From: Rhizobium sp. P32RR-XVIII
GTDB lineage: Bacteria; Pseudomonadota; Alphaproteobacteria; Rhizobiales; Rhizobiaceae
Assembly (NCBI RefSeq): GCF_012641395.1
Contig: NZ_JABAIH010000007.1
Span: 248,001-312,000 of the forward strand
Direction: 5' to 3'
Length of the DNA: 64,000 bases
The notes beneath the pieces are model-generated. The model saw only the letters and a list, made by a program, of their open reading frames with translations, ran no database searches and had not been told where the DNA came from. The position numbers and the translations under genes are program-made. Shown here one piece after another: positions 1 to 8,683 of this stretch. How positions within the stretch are numbered: position 1 is the first letter of the stretch; every line of letters begins with the position of its first letter.

Positions 1-462
1 ATTTTGAGTATAGCCATATTCTGCAATCAGCTGCTCGTATCCCAGCGCCTCTTCAAGGGCATTTAGGTCAGACCGCTGAACATTCTCGACGATCGCAATC
101 TCAAGCGCAGTCTTGTCATCCACATCGCGGATGATCACCGGGATTTCGATAAGACCGGCCAGCTGCGCGGCGCGCCACCGTCTTTCGCCAGCGATGATTT
201 CGTAGTGGTTGGCTGCGAGCGTACGAACAACAATCGGCTGGACAATGCCGTGCTGACGGATCGAGCTCGCAAGATCGTGTAATTCGCTATCATCAAAAAA
301 GCGGCGCGGATTGCGCGGATTGCGGCTCACAAATTCGATCGGTATCAGGCGGTCAGCGCTGACGCTCGGTTTCTCACCATCGACCGGAAGCGACTGATCC
401 ATCTCGCCGATCAGCGCAGCGAGACCACGGCCCAGACGTCTTTTTGATGCATCATCATTCAT
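1..462 (-). CDS. parB: Chromosome partitioning protein ParB, N-terminal part (cut by window edge)
   Basis: ParB is the CTP-dependent DNA clamp that loads at parS sites and works with ParA to segregate the chromosome origin. The frame reads from an ATG at 462 to the left edge without a stop, giving about 154 codons. It begins MNDDASKRRLGRGLAALIGE, the usual ParA-interacting N-terminus. It contains the GERRWRAA motif (CTP/parS-binding box II) and the ENVQRSDLN segment before the helix-turn-helix, which lies mostly outside the window with the C-terminal dimerisation domain. It follows parA directly, as in most parAB operons, and parS-like sites lie nearby (1875, 3831, 10129). The family call is very safe; only the C-terminus is unseen. 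Confidence 0.96.
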   Translation of the reverse strand, partial: MNDDASKRRLGRGLAALIGEMDQSLPVDGEKPSVSADRLIPIEFVSRNPRNPRRFFDDSELHDLASSIRQHGIVQPIVVRTLAANHYEIIAGERRWRAAQLAGLIEIPVIIRDVDDKTALEIAIVENVQRSDLNALEEALGYEQLIAEYGYTQN

Positions 463-479
463 TGCAATACTCACTTACG

Positions 480-1274
480 TTAAGCTGCGAGGCGCTGGCG
501 CTCACGCTGAATGACCTCGGAAGCCAATTGCAAATAGGCCTGACTGCCGGCGCATTTCAGGTCATAGAGGATGGCAGGCTTGCCGTAGGACGGCGCCTCC
601 GAGACGCGGACATTTCGCGGAATAAGCGTGTGATAGACTTTTTCACCGAGATGCGTGCGAACGTCATGCACGACCTGCTGCGCGAGGTTGTTTCGGGCAT
701 CGAACATCGTCAACACGATGCCCTGGATATCCAAATGCGGATTCACGGTCCGGCGCACCTGATCGACAGTTTCCAGCAGTTGGCTCAGTCCCTCTAGGGC
801 GAAGAACTCGCACTGTAACGGGACCAGAACGGAATGTGCCGCAGCCATGGCATTCATCGTCAAGAGATTGAACGATGGCGGGCAGTCAAGAAGAATATAA
901 GTAAATTCAATGGCTTCCGGCGTCGAAAGCGCCTTTCGCAGCTTAAACACCCGGTCGCTCTGCTGTGCAATCTCCATCTCGACGCCGAGCAGGTCCATAG
1001 TGGACGGGACGATGAAGAGATTTGGCACGGCTGTAGGCAAGGCCGTATCGGCAACGCCAGCTTCCCCAATCAACAGATCGTAAGAGGAAAGCTTCCGGTC
1101 CTTTCGATCAATCCCGAGCCCCGTACTGGCATTTCCCTGCGGATCCAGGTCGATAATCAGCACCCGTTCGCCGATTGCGGCCAAGGCGGTTGCCAGATTG
1201 ATCGCGGTTGTCGTTTTCCCGACACCACCCTTTTGATTTGCTATCGTGATAATTCGGTTCCGTTTAATGGCCAT
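480..1274 (-). CDS. parA: Chromosome partitioning ATPase ParA
   Basis: ParA is a Walker-type ATPase that binds DNA non-specifically and moves ParB-parS complexes. The 264-residue protein has the deviant Walker A box KGGVGKTTT at residues 15-23, with both lysines K15 and K20, followed by IIDLDPQGNAST (Walker A') and LLDCPPS (Walker B). The length fits chromosomal ParA/Soj, without the extra N-terminal helix-turn-helix of plasmid RepA/SopA types. It lies 18 nt downstream of rsmG and 17 nt upstream of parB, so the three genes probably share a transcript. Chromosomal parAB next to rsmG/mnmG is the standard origin-proximal arrangement. Confidence 0.97.
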   Translation of the reverse strand: MAIKRNRIITIANQKGGVGKTTTAINLATALAAIGERVLIIDLDPQGNASTGLGIDRKDRKLSSYDLLIGEAGVADTALPTAVPNLFIVPSTMDLLGVEMEIAQQSDRVFKLRKALSTPEAIEFTYILLDCPPSFNLLTMNAMAAAHSVLVPLQCEFFALEGLSQLLETVDQVRRTVNPHLDIQGIVLTMFDARNNLAQQVVHDVRTHLGEKVYHTLIPRNVRVSEAPSYGKPAILYDLKCAGSQAYLQLASEVIQRERQRLAA

Positions 1275-1292
1275 TCCGTACCATCCGAATTG

Positions 1293-1910
1293 TTAAACCA
1301 AGCGCCGGAGATTAGATATCTCGAGGATCACCGAATCTTTTTCCACAACGCTTCGGTGTTCTATCAGATCAAAACGCCACCGAACACGTGCCTTGGCAAT
1401 TTCGGCGGCATAATCCCGGCCTTTGTGGAAATATGCACTGGTATTTTCGTTTCTGAGCATCCAGGCCTCGGAAAACTCGCAAAGTTTATCGAGTTCCGCG
1501 AGTGCACGCGCTGATATGGCATCGCAACCGGCGATTTCGCCCGGCCCAGCCTCAAGTCGGATCGGATGAACGGAGCCTCGCGCACCAGTTTCACGCAGCG
1601 CGAGGCGCAGAAATGATGCCTTCTTTTTGTTGCTCTCGATGAGATCAACCCATCCGTCACCAAGCTCAGCAAGAAAGATCGCGGTGATCGCGCCAGGGAA
1701 TCCACCACCGCTCCCCATGTCGATCCATCTCTTGGGGCCGGGATATAGTTGGTAGATCTGTGCGCTGTCGCCCACATGCCTTCGCCAGGCGTCTTCAAGT
1801 GTCGAGGGCGCGACCAGATTGATCGATTTTGCCCAATTGCTGAAAAGAGCGAGAAAATGCTCCAGCCGCTCTTGTGTTTCACGTGAAACACTTTGACCGT
1901 TCAAGTTCAT
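1293..1910 (-). CDS. rsmG: 16S rRNA (guanine527-N7)-methyltransferase RsmG (GidB)
   Basis: RsmG methylates G527 of 16S rRNA using S-adenosylmethionine; its loss gives low-level streptomycin resistance in other bacteria. The 205-residue protein has the SAM-binding glycine loop DMGSGGGFPG at residues 64-73 and the normal family length. The start chosen is the ATG at 1910, giving MNLNGQSVSRETQERL. A perfect 16-bp parS site (1875-1890) sits inside the 5' coding region and encodes part of the SVSRETQ segment, so the codons serve two functions. The gene lies between mnmG and parA, on the same strand as both. Confidence 0.96.
   Translation of the reverse strand: MNLNGQSVSRETQERLEHFLALFSNWAKSINLVAPSTLEDAWRRHVGDSAQIYQLYPGPKRWIDMGSGGGFPGAITAIFLAELGDGWVDLIESNKKKASFLRLALRETGARGSVHPIRLEAGPGEIAGCDAISARALAELDKLCEFSEAWMLRNENTSAYFHKGRDYAAEIAKARVRWRFDLIEHRSVVEKDSVILEISNLRRLV
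1875..1890. promoter_or_regulatory. parS: Perfect parS site (ParB loading site)
   Basis: The sequence TGTTTCACGTGAAACA matches the universal chromosomal parS palindrome at all 16 positions. It lies inside the 5' end of rsmG, about 0.6 kb from the parA start codon. ParB is encoded in the same cluster, so this is a strong candidate for the primary ParB nucleation site of the chromosome. Confidence 0.95.
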
Positions 1911-1931
1911 GAAGGACTCTCAAAACGTGTA

Positions 1932-3806
1932 TTAGGCAACCGACCGTTCGGCAGTATCTGTTTTCCGCAGATGCACGAGCAACAGCGAAATCGCTGCGGG
2001 AGTCATCCCGTCAATCGTTGCGGCCTGCGCAACGTTAAACGGCTGTTGCCTCCCCAGCTTGTGCTTCAGCTCGTTGGAAAGCCCGGACAGGACGGAATAG
2101 TCGAAATCCTTCGGGATGATCCGATCCTCGTCGCGCTGAATGTCGACGATATCGGCCGCCTGCCGCCGCATATAGACGGCATAGGATGCTTCGATCTCGA
2201 TCGCCTCTGCAACCGGCTTGCTCAAACCTTTGATCTCAGACCATACGTCCGACAACAGCGCGATATTCAAATCGGGATAGGACAGTAGCTCGTAAGCGGA
2301 GCGGCGCTGACCATCCTGGTTAAGTTGAAGCCCATGGCGCCGCGCTTCGCTCGGAGTAATATTCAACGATTGCAAGAGGCCGCGCGCATGATCGATCGCG
2401 GATTTATACGCCGAAAACTTCATGCGCCTCTCGTGGCTCACGCAGCCAATATCTTCTGCAATCGGAGTAAGGCGCAGATCCGCATTGTCCGCGCGCAGCG
2501 AAAGCCGATATTCCGCGCGAGACGTAAACATCCGGTAGGGCTCGGAGACCCCCCGAGAGGTCAAGTCATCGATCATCACCCCAATGTAGGAGTTGGTACG
2601 GCTTAGATAGATTGGTCGCTGATCACCGGCGCGGCGAGCGGCGTTGAGACCTGCGACGAGACCTTGCGCGGCTGCTTCCTCATATCCCGTGGTGCCGTTA
2701 ATCTGACCAGCCAGGTATAAGCCCGGCATCCGCTTCACTTCCAGGGCCGGGGTCAGTTCCCGAGGATCGACATGATCGTACTCGATTGCGTAACCGGGCT
2801 GGAGAATAGAAACAGCCTCCAACCCCGGGATGGTCTGAATAAAGGCCTCTTGCACCTCTGCAGGCAGTGAAGTCGAAATGCCATTGGGATAGACGGTGTC
2901 GTCGTCCAGGCCCTCCGGCTCCAAGAATATCTGGTGACCGTCGCGCTCGCCAAACTTGACGATCTTGTCTTCGATCGAGGGGCAATAGCGTGGCCCCACA
3001 CCTTCAATTTGCCCGGAATACATAGCTGAGCGATGAAGATTGTCCTGAATGAGCTTATGCGTTGCCGCGGTTGTGCGCGTCACGCCGCATTCGACCTGCG
3101 GGTTCCGGATCTCGTCCGTCATGAATGAAAACGGTGAAATCTCCTCATCGGCTCCCTGGCGTCCGACGGACGCCCAATCAATCGTTCTGCCATCAAGACG
3201 GGCAGGGGTACCGGTCTTGAGCCGCCCGAGTTGAAGACGGAGCCGCAGCAATGTGCCAGATAAGCCGAGCGACGGATCCTCACCGACGCGGCCGGCAGGT
3301 ATCTTCTTGTCACCGATGTGGATGAGACCGCGCAGGAAAGTCCCCGTTGTCAACACGACCGCGCCGCATTTAATAAGCCGGCTATCTTTCATAATGACAC
3401 CGGTCACGAGTCCATCCGAAACCTCGAGATCGAACGCATCGCCTTCGATAACATCAAGATTATCGATGGCTTCAATTGCGGCCTGCATCGCTGCACGATA
3501 GAGTTTGCGGTCCGCCTGGGTACGTGGGCCGCGGACAGCGGGGCCTTTTTTGCGATTGAGCATGCGGAACTGAATACCAGCGGCATCAGCGATGCGCCCC
3601 ATGAGGCCATCCATCGCATCCACCTCCCGCACCAGATGCCCCTTGCCAAGGCCGCCGATTGCAGGATTGCAGGACATTACGCCAATTGTGTCGCGGCGAT
3701 GCGTTACAAGCGCGGTGCGGGCACCGAGACGCGCGGAAGCGCTGGCAGCCTCGCAACCTGCATGCCCGCCTCCGATCACGACAACATCGTATTGGTTCGC
3801 ACTCAT
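1932..3806 (-). CDS. mnmG: tRNA uridine-34 5-carboxymethylaminomethyl modification enzyme MnmG (GidA)
   Basis: MnmG is the FAD-binding partner of MnmE; together they install the cmnm5 group on wobble U34 of certain tRNAs. The 624-residue protein starts MSANQYDVVVIGGGHAGCEAA, the FAD Rossmann loop, and carries the conserved SCNPAIGGLGKGHLVREVDA segment that contains one of the catalytic cysteines. The C-terminal helical domain ends normally. Its partner gene mnmE is immediately upstream on the same strand, with only 37 nt between them, and that spacer holds a parS-like site. rsmG follows after 21 nt. Confidence 0.98.
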   Translation of the reverse strand: MSANQYDVVVIGGGHAGCEAASASARLGARTALVTHRRDTIGVMSCNPAIGGLGKGHLVREVDAMDGLMGRIADAAGIQFRMLNRKKGPAVRGPRTQADRKLYRAAMQAAIEAIDNLDVIEGDAFDLEVSDGLVTGVIMKDSRLIKCGAVVLTTGTFLRGLIHIGDKKIPAGRVGEDPSLGLSGTLLRLRLQLGRLKTGTPARLDGRTIDWASVGRQGADEEISPFSFMTDEIRNPQVECGVTRTTAATHKLIQDNLHRSAMYSGQIEGVGPRYCPSIEDKIVKFGERDGHQIFLEPEGLDDDTVYPNGISTSLPAEVQEAFIQTIPGLEAVSILQPGYAIEYDHVDPRELTPALEVKRMPGLYLAGQINGTTGYEEAAAQGLVAGLNAARRAGDQRPIYLSRTNSYIGVMIDDLTSRGVSEPYRMFTSRAEYRLSLRADNADLRLTPIAEDIGCVSHERRMKFSAYKSAIDHARGLLQSLNITPSEARRHGLQLNQDGQRRSAYELLSYPDLNIALLSDVWSEIKGLSKPVAEAIEIEASYAVYMRRQAADIVDIQRDEDRIIPKDFDYSVLSGLSNELKHKLGRQQPFNVAQAATIDGMTPAAISLLLVHLRKTDTAERSVA

Positions 3807-3830
3807 TTCCGGTCTCTCCCGCGCCTGCGG

Positions 3831-3846
3831 TGTTTCACGTGAATCA
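3831..3846. promoter_or_regulatory. parS: parS-like site, one mismatch
   Basis: TGTTTCACGTGAATCA matches the parS consensus at 15 of 16 positions; A-to-T at position 14 is the only change. It occupies the short gap between mnmE and mnmG and provides the TGA stop codon of mnmE (3844-3846). With the perfect copy at 1875 it forms a local parS cluster beside parAB. Confidence 0.88.
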
Positions 3847-5160
3847 TTTGCCGATGCAAAATTCTGAGAAAATCACATCGAGGAGGTTCTCGACATCGAC
3901 GCGCCCGGTGATCCTGCCCAGCGCGTTACCTGCCACCCGAAGACTCTCGGCTCGGATATCGAGCCCTGCGGAGGTGTTCGCCAGGGCTTCATCGATTGCC
4001 TTCAAGCAGTCCGACAGCGAATCCCTCTGCCGCCTGCGGCTGGGGATCGCCAGACTGTAACCGCTTGTCTGTCGCTCCAGGCGTTCCGCAATGGCTGTGC
4101 GCAACGCCAAAAGCCCCGCATCCGCGATCGCCGATATCACCAGCTCGTAAGAGGTGGCATTTCCGTCTGCCGATATATCGGCCTTCGTACCCACTCGCAA
4201 GACCTCGGCCTTTGCAGCCGGGAGCGGTCCTTGAAGACCGTCAGTCATGTCTTCGAGATAGAGTACAAGGTCTGCTTCAGAAATGATCTTTTCCGCCCGC
4301 CGAATACCTTCCCGCTCAACCACCTCTTCTGTGTCTCTCAGGCCAGCGGTGTCATAGAGCCTGACAAGAAAGCCATTGATGTCGAGATCGACGTGCAGAA
4401 CGTCGCGCGTGGTTCCGGCGATGTCGGTCACGATGGCAATCTCACGCTGGGCGAGCGCGTTCATGAGGGTCGATTTACCAGCGTTTGGTGCCCCGGCAAT
4501 AACAACCTTATAACCGTCACGAATGATCTCGCCGGCCTGAGCGTGGCTGAGATGGCTCTCGATCTCCGTGCGCAGCCCTGCAACGTCGTCCCAAACCATC
4601 TCCGACACGGAGCCCGGGACATCGTCCTCGTCGGCAAAATCGAGCTCCGCTTCAATGAGAGCCCGGGCTCTCGTTAATCGTTCCGCCCACGAATCGTATA
4701 GTTTTGATAACGTGCCGGAGCCGTGCTCCACCGCCAGGCGTCTCTGCATCTCCGTCTCGGCGGCGATGAGATCCGCAAGGCCTTCGATCTCCACCAGATC
4801 AAGTTTACCGTTCTCAAACGCGCGTCGCGAGAATTCACCCTCGGTCGCCATGCGCACATCCTGCATCGCCGCCAGTTCGTCGAACAGCGCGTTGACGACG
4901 GCGCGACTGCCGTGAACCTGAAGCTCCGCGCAATCTTCGCCGGTAAAAGAGCTGGGGGAAGGGAAGAAGAGCACCAACCCGCTGTCGAGAACAGATCCGT
5001 TTCGCGACCGAATCGTCCGCAGGGACGCGCGGCGCGGCGCGGGCAGCTCGCCGGCAAGCATTCGCAGGGCATCACGTGTCCGAGGTCCGCTGAGTCGCAC
5101 GACCGCGACACCGGAGGGCACCGCTCCACTTGATAGCGCATAAATGGTTTCGCTCGACAT
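3844..5160 (-). CDS. mnmE: tRNA modification GTPase MnmE (TrmE)
   Basis: MnmE is a G-protein activated by nucleotide-dependent dimerisation that works with MnmG on tRNA wobble uridine. Counting from the ATG at 5160 (MSSETIYALSSG), the 438-residue protein has the N-terminal tetrahydrofolate-binding domain, the P-loop GAPNAGKST at 223-231, the DIAGTTRD switch, and the C-terminal FCIGK motif with the catalytic cysteine. A longer frame begins at 5184, but the family begins at MSSETIYALSSGA-type sequence, so the internal ATG is preferred. It lies downstream of rho, with a hairpin between the two, and just upstream of mnmG. Confidence 0.97.
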   Translation of the reverse strand: MSSETIYALSSGAVPSGVAVVRLSGPRTRDALRMLAGELPAPRRASLRTIRSRNGSVLDSGLVLFFPSPSSFTGEDCAELQVHGSRAVVNALFDELAAMQDVRMATEGEFSRRAFENGKLDLVEIEGLADLIAAETEMQRRLAVEHGSGTLSKLYDSWAERLTRARALIEAELDFADEDDVPGSVSEMVWDDVAGLRTEIESHLSHAQAGEIIRDGYKVVIAGAPNAGKSTLMNALAQREIAIVTDIAGTTRDVLHVDLDINGFLVRLYDTAGLRDTEEVVEREGIRRAEKIISEADLVLYLEDMTDGLQGPLPAAKAEVLRVGTKADISADGNATSYELVISAIADAGLLALRTAIAERLERQTSGYSLAIPSRRRQRDSLSDCLKAIDEALANTSAGLDIRAESLRVAGNALGRITGRVDVENLLDVIFSEFCIGK

Positions 5161-5199
5161 CCTTGCTACTCGACAGAAAGCCATCCCCTGAAAAGCGAA

Positions 5200-5221
5200 A
5201 GCCGGCCACTAGTGACCGGCT
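5200..5221 (-). terminator. Hairpin between rho and mnmE, probable terminator
   Basis: The arms AGCCGG (5200-5205) and CCGGCT (5216-5221) pair, with a further CAC/GTG match inside the loop. Read on the minus strand, the hairpin is followed by a T-rich stretch (TTTCGCTTTT). This fits a terminator at the 3' end of rho, ahead of mnmE. Confidence 0.65.
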
Positions 5222-5246
5222 CTCTGAGCGGGAATCCGGCTAATTA

Positions 5247-6512
5247 CTATGTATTCATCGACTCGAAGAAGTCCGGGTTATTCTTCGTCTGCTTCAGCTT
5301 GTCGATAAGGAACTCGATCGCATCCGTGGTTCCCATCGGAGCGAGAATGCGCCGGAGCACAAAGATTTTCTGCAGGTCCTGACGCGGAACGAGGAGGTCT
5401 TCCTTGCGCGTACCGGACTTCAGGATATCCATTGCCGGGAAGATACGCTTGTCCGCTACCTTGCGGTCAAGAACGATTTCCGAGTTGCCGGTACCCTTGA
5501 ATTCTTCGAAGATCACTTCATCCATGCGGCTGCCAGTGTCAATGAGCGCAGTCGCGATAATCGTTAGCGAGCCGCCTTCCTCGATGTTTCGGGCAGCACC
5601 GAAGAAGCGCTTCGGCCGCTGGAGCGCGTTTGCGTCCACACCACCGGTCAGGACCTTACCAGAAGAAGGAACCACGGTGTTGTAGGCGCGACCGAGGCGC
5701 GTGATGGAATCGAGCAGGATGACGACGTCGCGGCCGTGCTCAACGAGCCGCTTTGCCTTCTCGATCACCATTTCGGCAACCTGCACGTGACGAACGGCCG
5801 GCTCGTCAAACGTCGAGGAGATAACTTCTCCGCGCACCGAGCGCTGCATGTCCGTCACTTCTTCCGGACGTTCGTCAATCAGCAGAACGATGAGATAGCA
5901 TTCCGGGTGATTGGCGGTAATCGAATGCGCGATGTTCTGCAGGAGAACCGTTTTACCCGTTCGCGGCGGGGCGACGATGAGTCCGCGCTGACCTTTGCCG
6001 AGCGGGGCGACGAGATCGATCACGCGCGGAGACAGATCCTTCGACGTCGGAACATCAAGTTCCATCTTGAAGCGCTCATTCGGGTAAAGCGGCGTCAAGT
6101 TATCGAAGTGAACCTTATGGCGGATCTTCTCCGGGTCGTCAAAATTGATCGTGTTAACCTTCAGAAGTGCGAAATAGCGCTCGCCTTCCTTCGGCCCCCG
6201 GATCGGTCCCTCGACGGTGTCGCCCGTCTTCAACGAGAAGCGGCGGATCTGCGAAGGGGAGATATAGATGTCGTCCGGACCTGGGAGATAATTGGCATTT
6301 GCGGAGCGCAGGAAGCCGAAACCGTCCTGCAGGACCTCCACGACGCCTTCGCCGATGATCTCAATATCCTGGCTCGCCAGAACCTTCAGGATTGCAAACA
6401 TCAATTCCTGTTTGCGCATTGTGCTTGCATTTTCAACCTCGAGCGATTCGGCGAACGCCAGGAGATCGGTCGGGGATTTACTCTTAAGTTCCTGAAGCTT
6501 CATTTCAGCCAT
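5247..6512 (-). CDS. rho: Transcription termination factor Rho
   Basis: Rho is the hexameric RNA-dependent ATPase that ends transcription at unstructured C-rich sites. The 421-residue protein has an N-terminal Rho-N helical domain, the cold-shock-like RNA-binding fold (GFGFLRSANANYLPGPDDIYIS, about 65-86), and the P-loop APPRTGKT at 181-188. The conserved DSITRLGRAYN and GGVDANALQRPKRFFGAARN (Q/R-loop region) follow. The length is typical and there is no long insertion. About 190 nt of non-coding sequence lie upstream, the expected place for its promoter and leader; rho genes are often autoregulated there, but I see no clear element. mnmE follows after a hairpin. Confidence 0.98.
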   Translation of the reverse strand: MAEMKLQELKSKSPTDLLAFAESLEVENASTMRKQELMFAILKVLASQDIEIIGEGVVEVLQDGFGFLRSANANYLPGPDDIYISPSQIRRFSLKTGDTVEGPIRGPKEGERYFALLKVNTINFDDPEKIRHKVHFDNLTPLYPNERFKMELDVPTSKDLSPRVIDLVAPLGKGQRGLIVAPPRTGKTVLLQNIAHSITANHPECYLIVLLIDERPEEVTDMQRSVRGEVISSTFDEPAVRHVQVAEMVIEKAKRLVEHGRDVVILLDSITRLGRAYNTVVPSSGKVLTGGVDANALQRPKRFFGAARNIEEGGSLTIIATALIDTGSRMDEVIFEEFKGTGNSEIVLDRKVADKRIFPAMDILKSGTRKEDLLVPRQDLQKIFVLRRILAPMGTTDAIEFLIDKLKQTKNNPDFFESMNT

Positions 6513-6706
6513 GAAGTGACCACTGCTCTGTATTTCGAAGGGGGAAGGCTATGTCAGGTCGTTTCAATGTTGCGAAAGGGCTCGCAGACGACTGAACTCA
6601 GAACACATGCCACGAAGATGAGATGCGCGGAAAATAGCGACTAAGATGGCGCGCCGCAAGGGGGCTGCTTAAAATGAAGCAAATTTAACCTGAGGTGGCA
6701 CTCTCT

Positions 6707-7243
6707 TCAGAAAGGTTTAACGACCACGAGGATGACGATCAGGATCATCAGCACCGTCGGTGCCTCGTTCATGAACCGCCAATAACGGGCTGAACGCCGG
6801 TTTTCATCTCTTGCGAATGCATCCACAGCACGGCTGAAGAAGATGTGAACCGCTGTCAAAAGCACAACCAAGGCGATCTTGGCGTGCAGCCAGCCGCCCT
6901 GGAAGCCGTAGACAGACCAGGCGAGATAGAGACCGAAGATCCAGGTCAGCATCATTGCCGGGTTCATGATGATCTTCAGCAGGCGCTGTTCCATGACCTT
7001 GAACGTCTCCGACTGCACAGAGCCGGGCTCAGCATCGGTATGGTAGATGAAGAGCCGCGGCATATAGAACAGGCCCGCCATCCACGAGATCACCGCAATG
7101 ATGTGAAGCGCCTTGATCCAAAGGTAGAGGTTTTCCGGGTTCCATACGAACAACCCTACGGAAAGCAGCGCGAAGACGACGAGGGCGAAATGCGCGCGCC
7201 GCCTGGCATAACTGCCTGAAGCGTGATCCGTCTGTTTTTCCAT
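6707..7243 (-). CDS. hemJ: Protoporphyrinogen IX oxidase HemJ (membrane protein)
   Basis: HemJ oxidises protoporphyrinogen IX to protoporphyrin IX, the penultimate step of haem synthesis, in bacteria without HemG or HemY. The 178-residue protein has about four hydrophobic segments, with the family pattern LWIKALHIIAVISWMAGLFYMPRLF containing a conserved histidine, a later HAKIALVVLL segment and a C-terminal hydrophobic helix ending KPF. It sits 3 nt downstream of hemE on the same strand, so two haem-pathway steps are co-transcribed. This linkage and the sequence make the assignment firm; older annotations call it a CopD-like membrane protein. Confidence 0.93.
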   Translation of the reverse strand: MEKQTDHASGSYARRRAHFALVVFALLSVGLFVWNPENLYLWIKALHIIAVISWMAGLFYMPRLFIYHTDAEPGSVQSETFKVMEQRLLKIIMNPAMMLTWIFGLYLAWSVYGFQGGWLHAKIALVVLLTAVHIFFSRAVDAFARDENRRSARYWRFMNEAPTVLMILIVILVVVKPF

Positions 7244-7246
7244 CGC

Positions 7247-8281
7247 TCAGTTCCCGCTCCGGCGCACGCGTTCAACGAGCAAGTGGACGTTTTCCGGATC
7301 GGCTTGCGGCGTGATTCCATGCCCCAGGTTGAAGATCAGCGGACCACTCCCAAGATGCGCCAGAATGTCGTCGATGCCCTCTTCAAGTGCCTTCCCGCCG
7401 GCAACGAGGCGCATCGGGTCAAGATTTCCTTGAACCGGACCTTCCTTCTGAAGCTCGGCGGCAAATCCGAGCGGCACCGACCAATCGAGGCCGATCGCGT
7501 CGGCGCCTGTCTTTTGCCGATAGGTCTTCAGAAGATACCCCGCGCCTTTGGCGAACGCGATGATCCGCGCCTGAGGCCGCCGTGCCTTGACGGAGGAAAT
7601 CATTCGGGCCACCGGCCTAACAGCAAAGGCCTCGAACTCCTTCTCTCCAAGCACACCCGCCCAGGAATCGAAAATCTGCACGGCATCGGCGCCGGCATCG
7701 ATCTGCCTCACGAGATAGTCGGCCGAAACGTCTGCAAGCAGCATCAACAGCCGCTCAAAGGCTTTCGGGTGCTTATAGGCGAAAAGCCTGGCCGGCGCCT
7801 GATCGGGTGTGCCGTGACCGGCGATCATATAAGTCGCGACCGTCCATGGCGCCCCGCAGAAGCCGAGAAGGGTGGTTTCCTCCGGCAGTTCCGCGCGCAG
7901 ACGCCGCACAGTCTCGAATACGGGCTCCAGGTAGTCGACAACGCCCATGCCATCCAACCGAAGGATTCCAGCCTCGTCGATCGGATCCATCTCCGGACCG
8001 TGACCTTCGGTAAAACGCACATTGCGTCTCATCGCATCGGGAATGACGAGAATGTCAGAGAACAGGATCGCTGCGTCGAAGTTGTAGCGACGGATGGGTT
8101 GAAGCGTCACCTCGACTGCATGATCCGGGGAATAGCAAAGCTCCAGGAAACTTCCGGCCTTGGCACGCGTTTCCTTGTACTCGGGCAGATAACGGCCTGC
8201 TTGCCTCATAAGCCAGATCGGAGGAGGGGAGAGAGTTTCACCGTCGAGAACTCTCATGATTTTCCGGCGCGTTTCGCTCAA
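7247..8281 (-). CDS. hemE: Uroporphyrinogen decarboxylase HemE
   Basis: HemE removes four carboxyl groups from uroporphyrinogen III to give coproporphyrinogen III. The 344-residue protein carries the signature MRQAGRYLPEY at 25-35, the FSDILVIPDAM active-site strand, and GFCGAPWTVATYMI. Length and ends are normal. The start is the ATG at 8281, next to the candidate replication origin. hemE beside oriC is a long-noted arrangement in alphaproteobacteria such as Caulobacter and Sinorhizobium. hemJ follows 3 nt downstream. Confidence 0.98.
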   Translation of the reverse strand: MSETRRKIMRVLDGETLSPPPIWLMRQAGRYLPEYKETRAKAGSFLELCYSPDHAVEVTLQPIRRYNFDAAILFSDILVIPDAMRRNVRFTEGHGPEMDPIDEAGILRLDGMGVVDYLEPVFETVRRLRAELPEETTLLGFCGAPWTVATYMIAGHGTPDQAPARLFAYKHPKAFERLLMLLADVSADYLVRQIDAGADAVQIFDSWAGVLGEKEFEAFAVRPVARMISSVKARRPQARIIAFAKGAGYLLKTYRQKTGADAIGLDWSVPLGFAAELQKEGPVQGNLDPMRLVAGGKALEEGIDDILAHLGSGPLIFNLGHGITPQADPENVHLLVERVRRSGN

Positions 8282-8500
8282 GCGCTTCTTCCCTATAAAA
8301 ATCCAAAGATATTTTAAAAGGTTTCTATTTCTTAGAGTCGGTTTCTATCAAGGATTAAAATCTATCCACCGGTGACACCTTCGGTCGCAGGCGCCGCAGA
8401 TAACGTGCAAAGATCCCCTCGCATAATCTGCATTGTCGGGACGAGATCGAATCCGAAAATGATTCCAGCAGCTTGTGTCTCAGCCCGGCGTGTTGCCTTC

Positions 8501-8509
8501 TGTGGATAT
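8501..8509 (-). promoter_or_regulatory. DnaA box, one mismatch
   Basis: TGTGGATAT on the plus strand reads ATATCCACA on the minus strand, one change from the DnaA consensus TTATCCACA. It is part of the candidate oriC. Confidence 0.7.
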
Positions 8510-8589
8510 CCTGTGCATTGCTGTGTGGCTGTCTGAAGCCGTCTACAAAGTCCACAGGTCGCGGCGTTCGCCGTCCCGCAAAACCGAAA

Positions 8590-8598
8590 TGTGGATAA
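8590..8598 (-). promoter_or_regulatory. Perfect DnaA box
   Basis: TGTGGATAA on the plus strand is the exact complement of the DnaA consensus TTATCCACA. It lies in the candidate oriC, about 85 nt before the GTG start of the PEP synthase regulatory protein gene. Confidence 0.8.
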
Positions 8599-8683
8599 AC
8601 GGGCATGTTTTCCCTTGCCCGACAGCCCGCGCCGCCCTTAGGTCTTCGCCATCCAGTCTTTTCAACAGCCAGCGGAAAATAGC

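Larger units (their letters stand above)
8282..8683. other. oriC: Candidate chromosomal replication origin (oriC) between hemE and the PEP synthase regulator gene
   Basis: This 402-nt gap has no convincing gene. Its left part (about 8291-8365) is strikingly AT-rich against the surroundings, as expected for a DNA-unwinding element. DnaA-box-like 9-mers occur at 8590-8598 (perfect), 8501-8509 (one mismatch), 8362-8370 (two mismatches) and a weaker one at 8548-8556. Three GANTC motifs (8335-8339, 8449-8453, 8461-8465), the target of the CcrM methylase, also fall here. The hemE neighbour and the nearby parAB/parS cluster match known alphaproteobacterial origins. The promoters of the two divergent genes must also lie here. 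Experimental origin activity is inferred. Confidence 0.82.

Noticed and set aside
8355..8606. 83-codon frame in the candidate origin, minus strand
   Set aside because: It covers the DnaA boxes and GANTC sites and has no known motif, so I treat the region as non-coding.
8282..8683. CtrA-binding sites in the origin
   Set aside because: TTAA occurs at 8314 and 8355, but not in the TTAA-N7-TTAA arrangement needed for a CtrA site.
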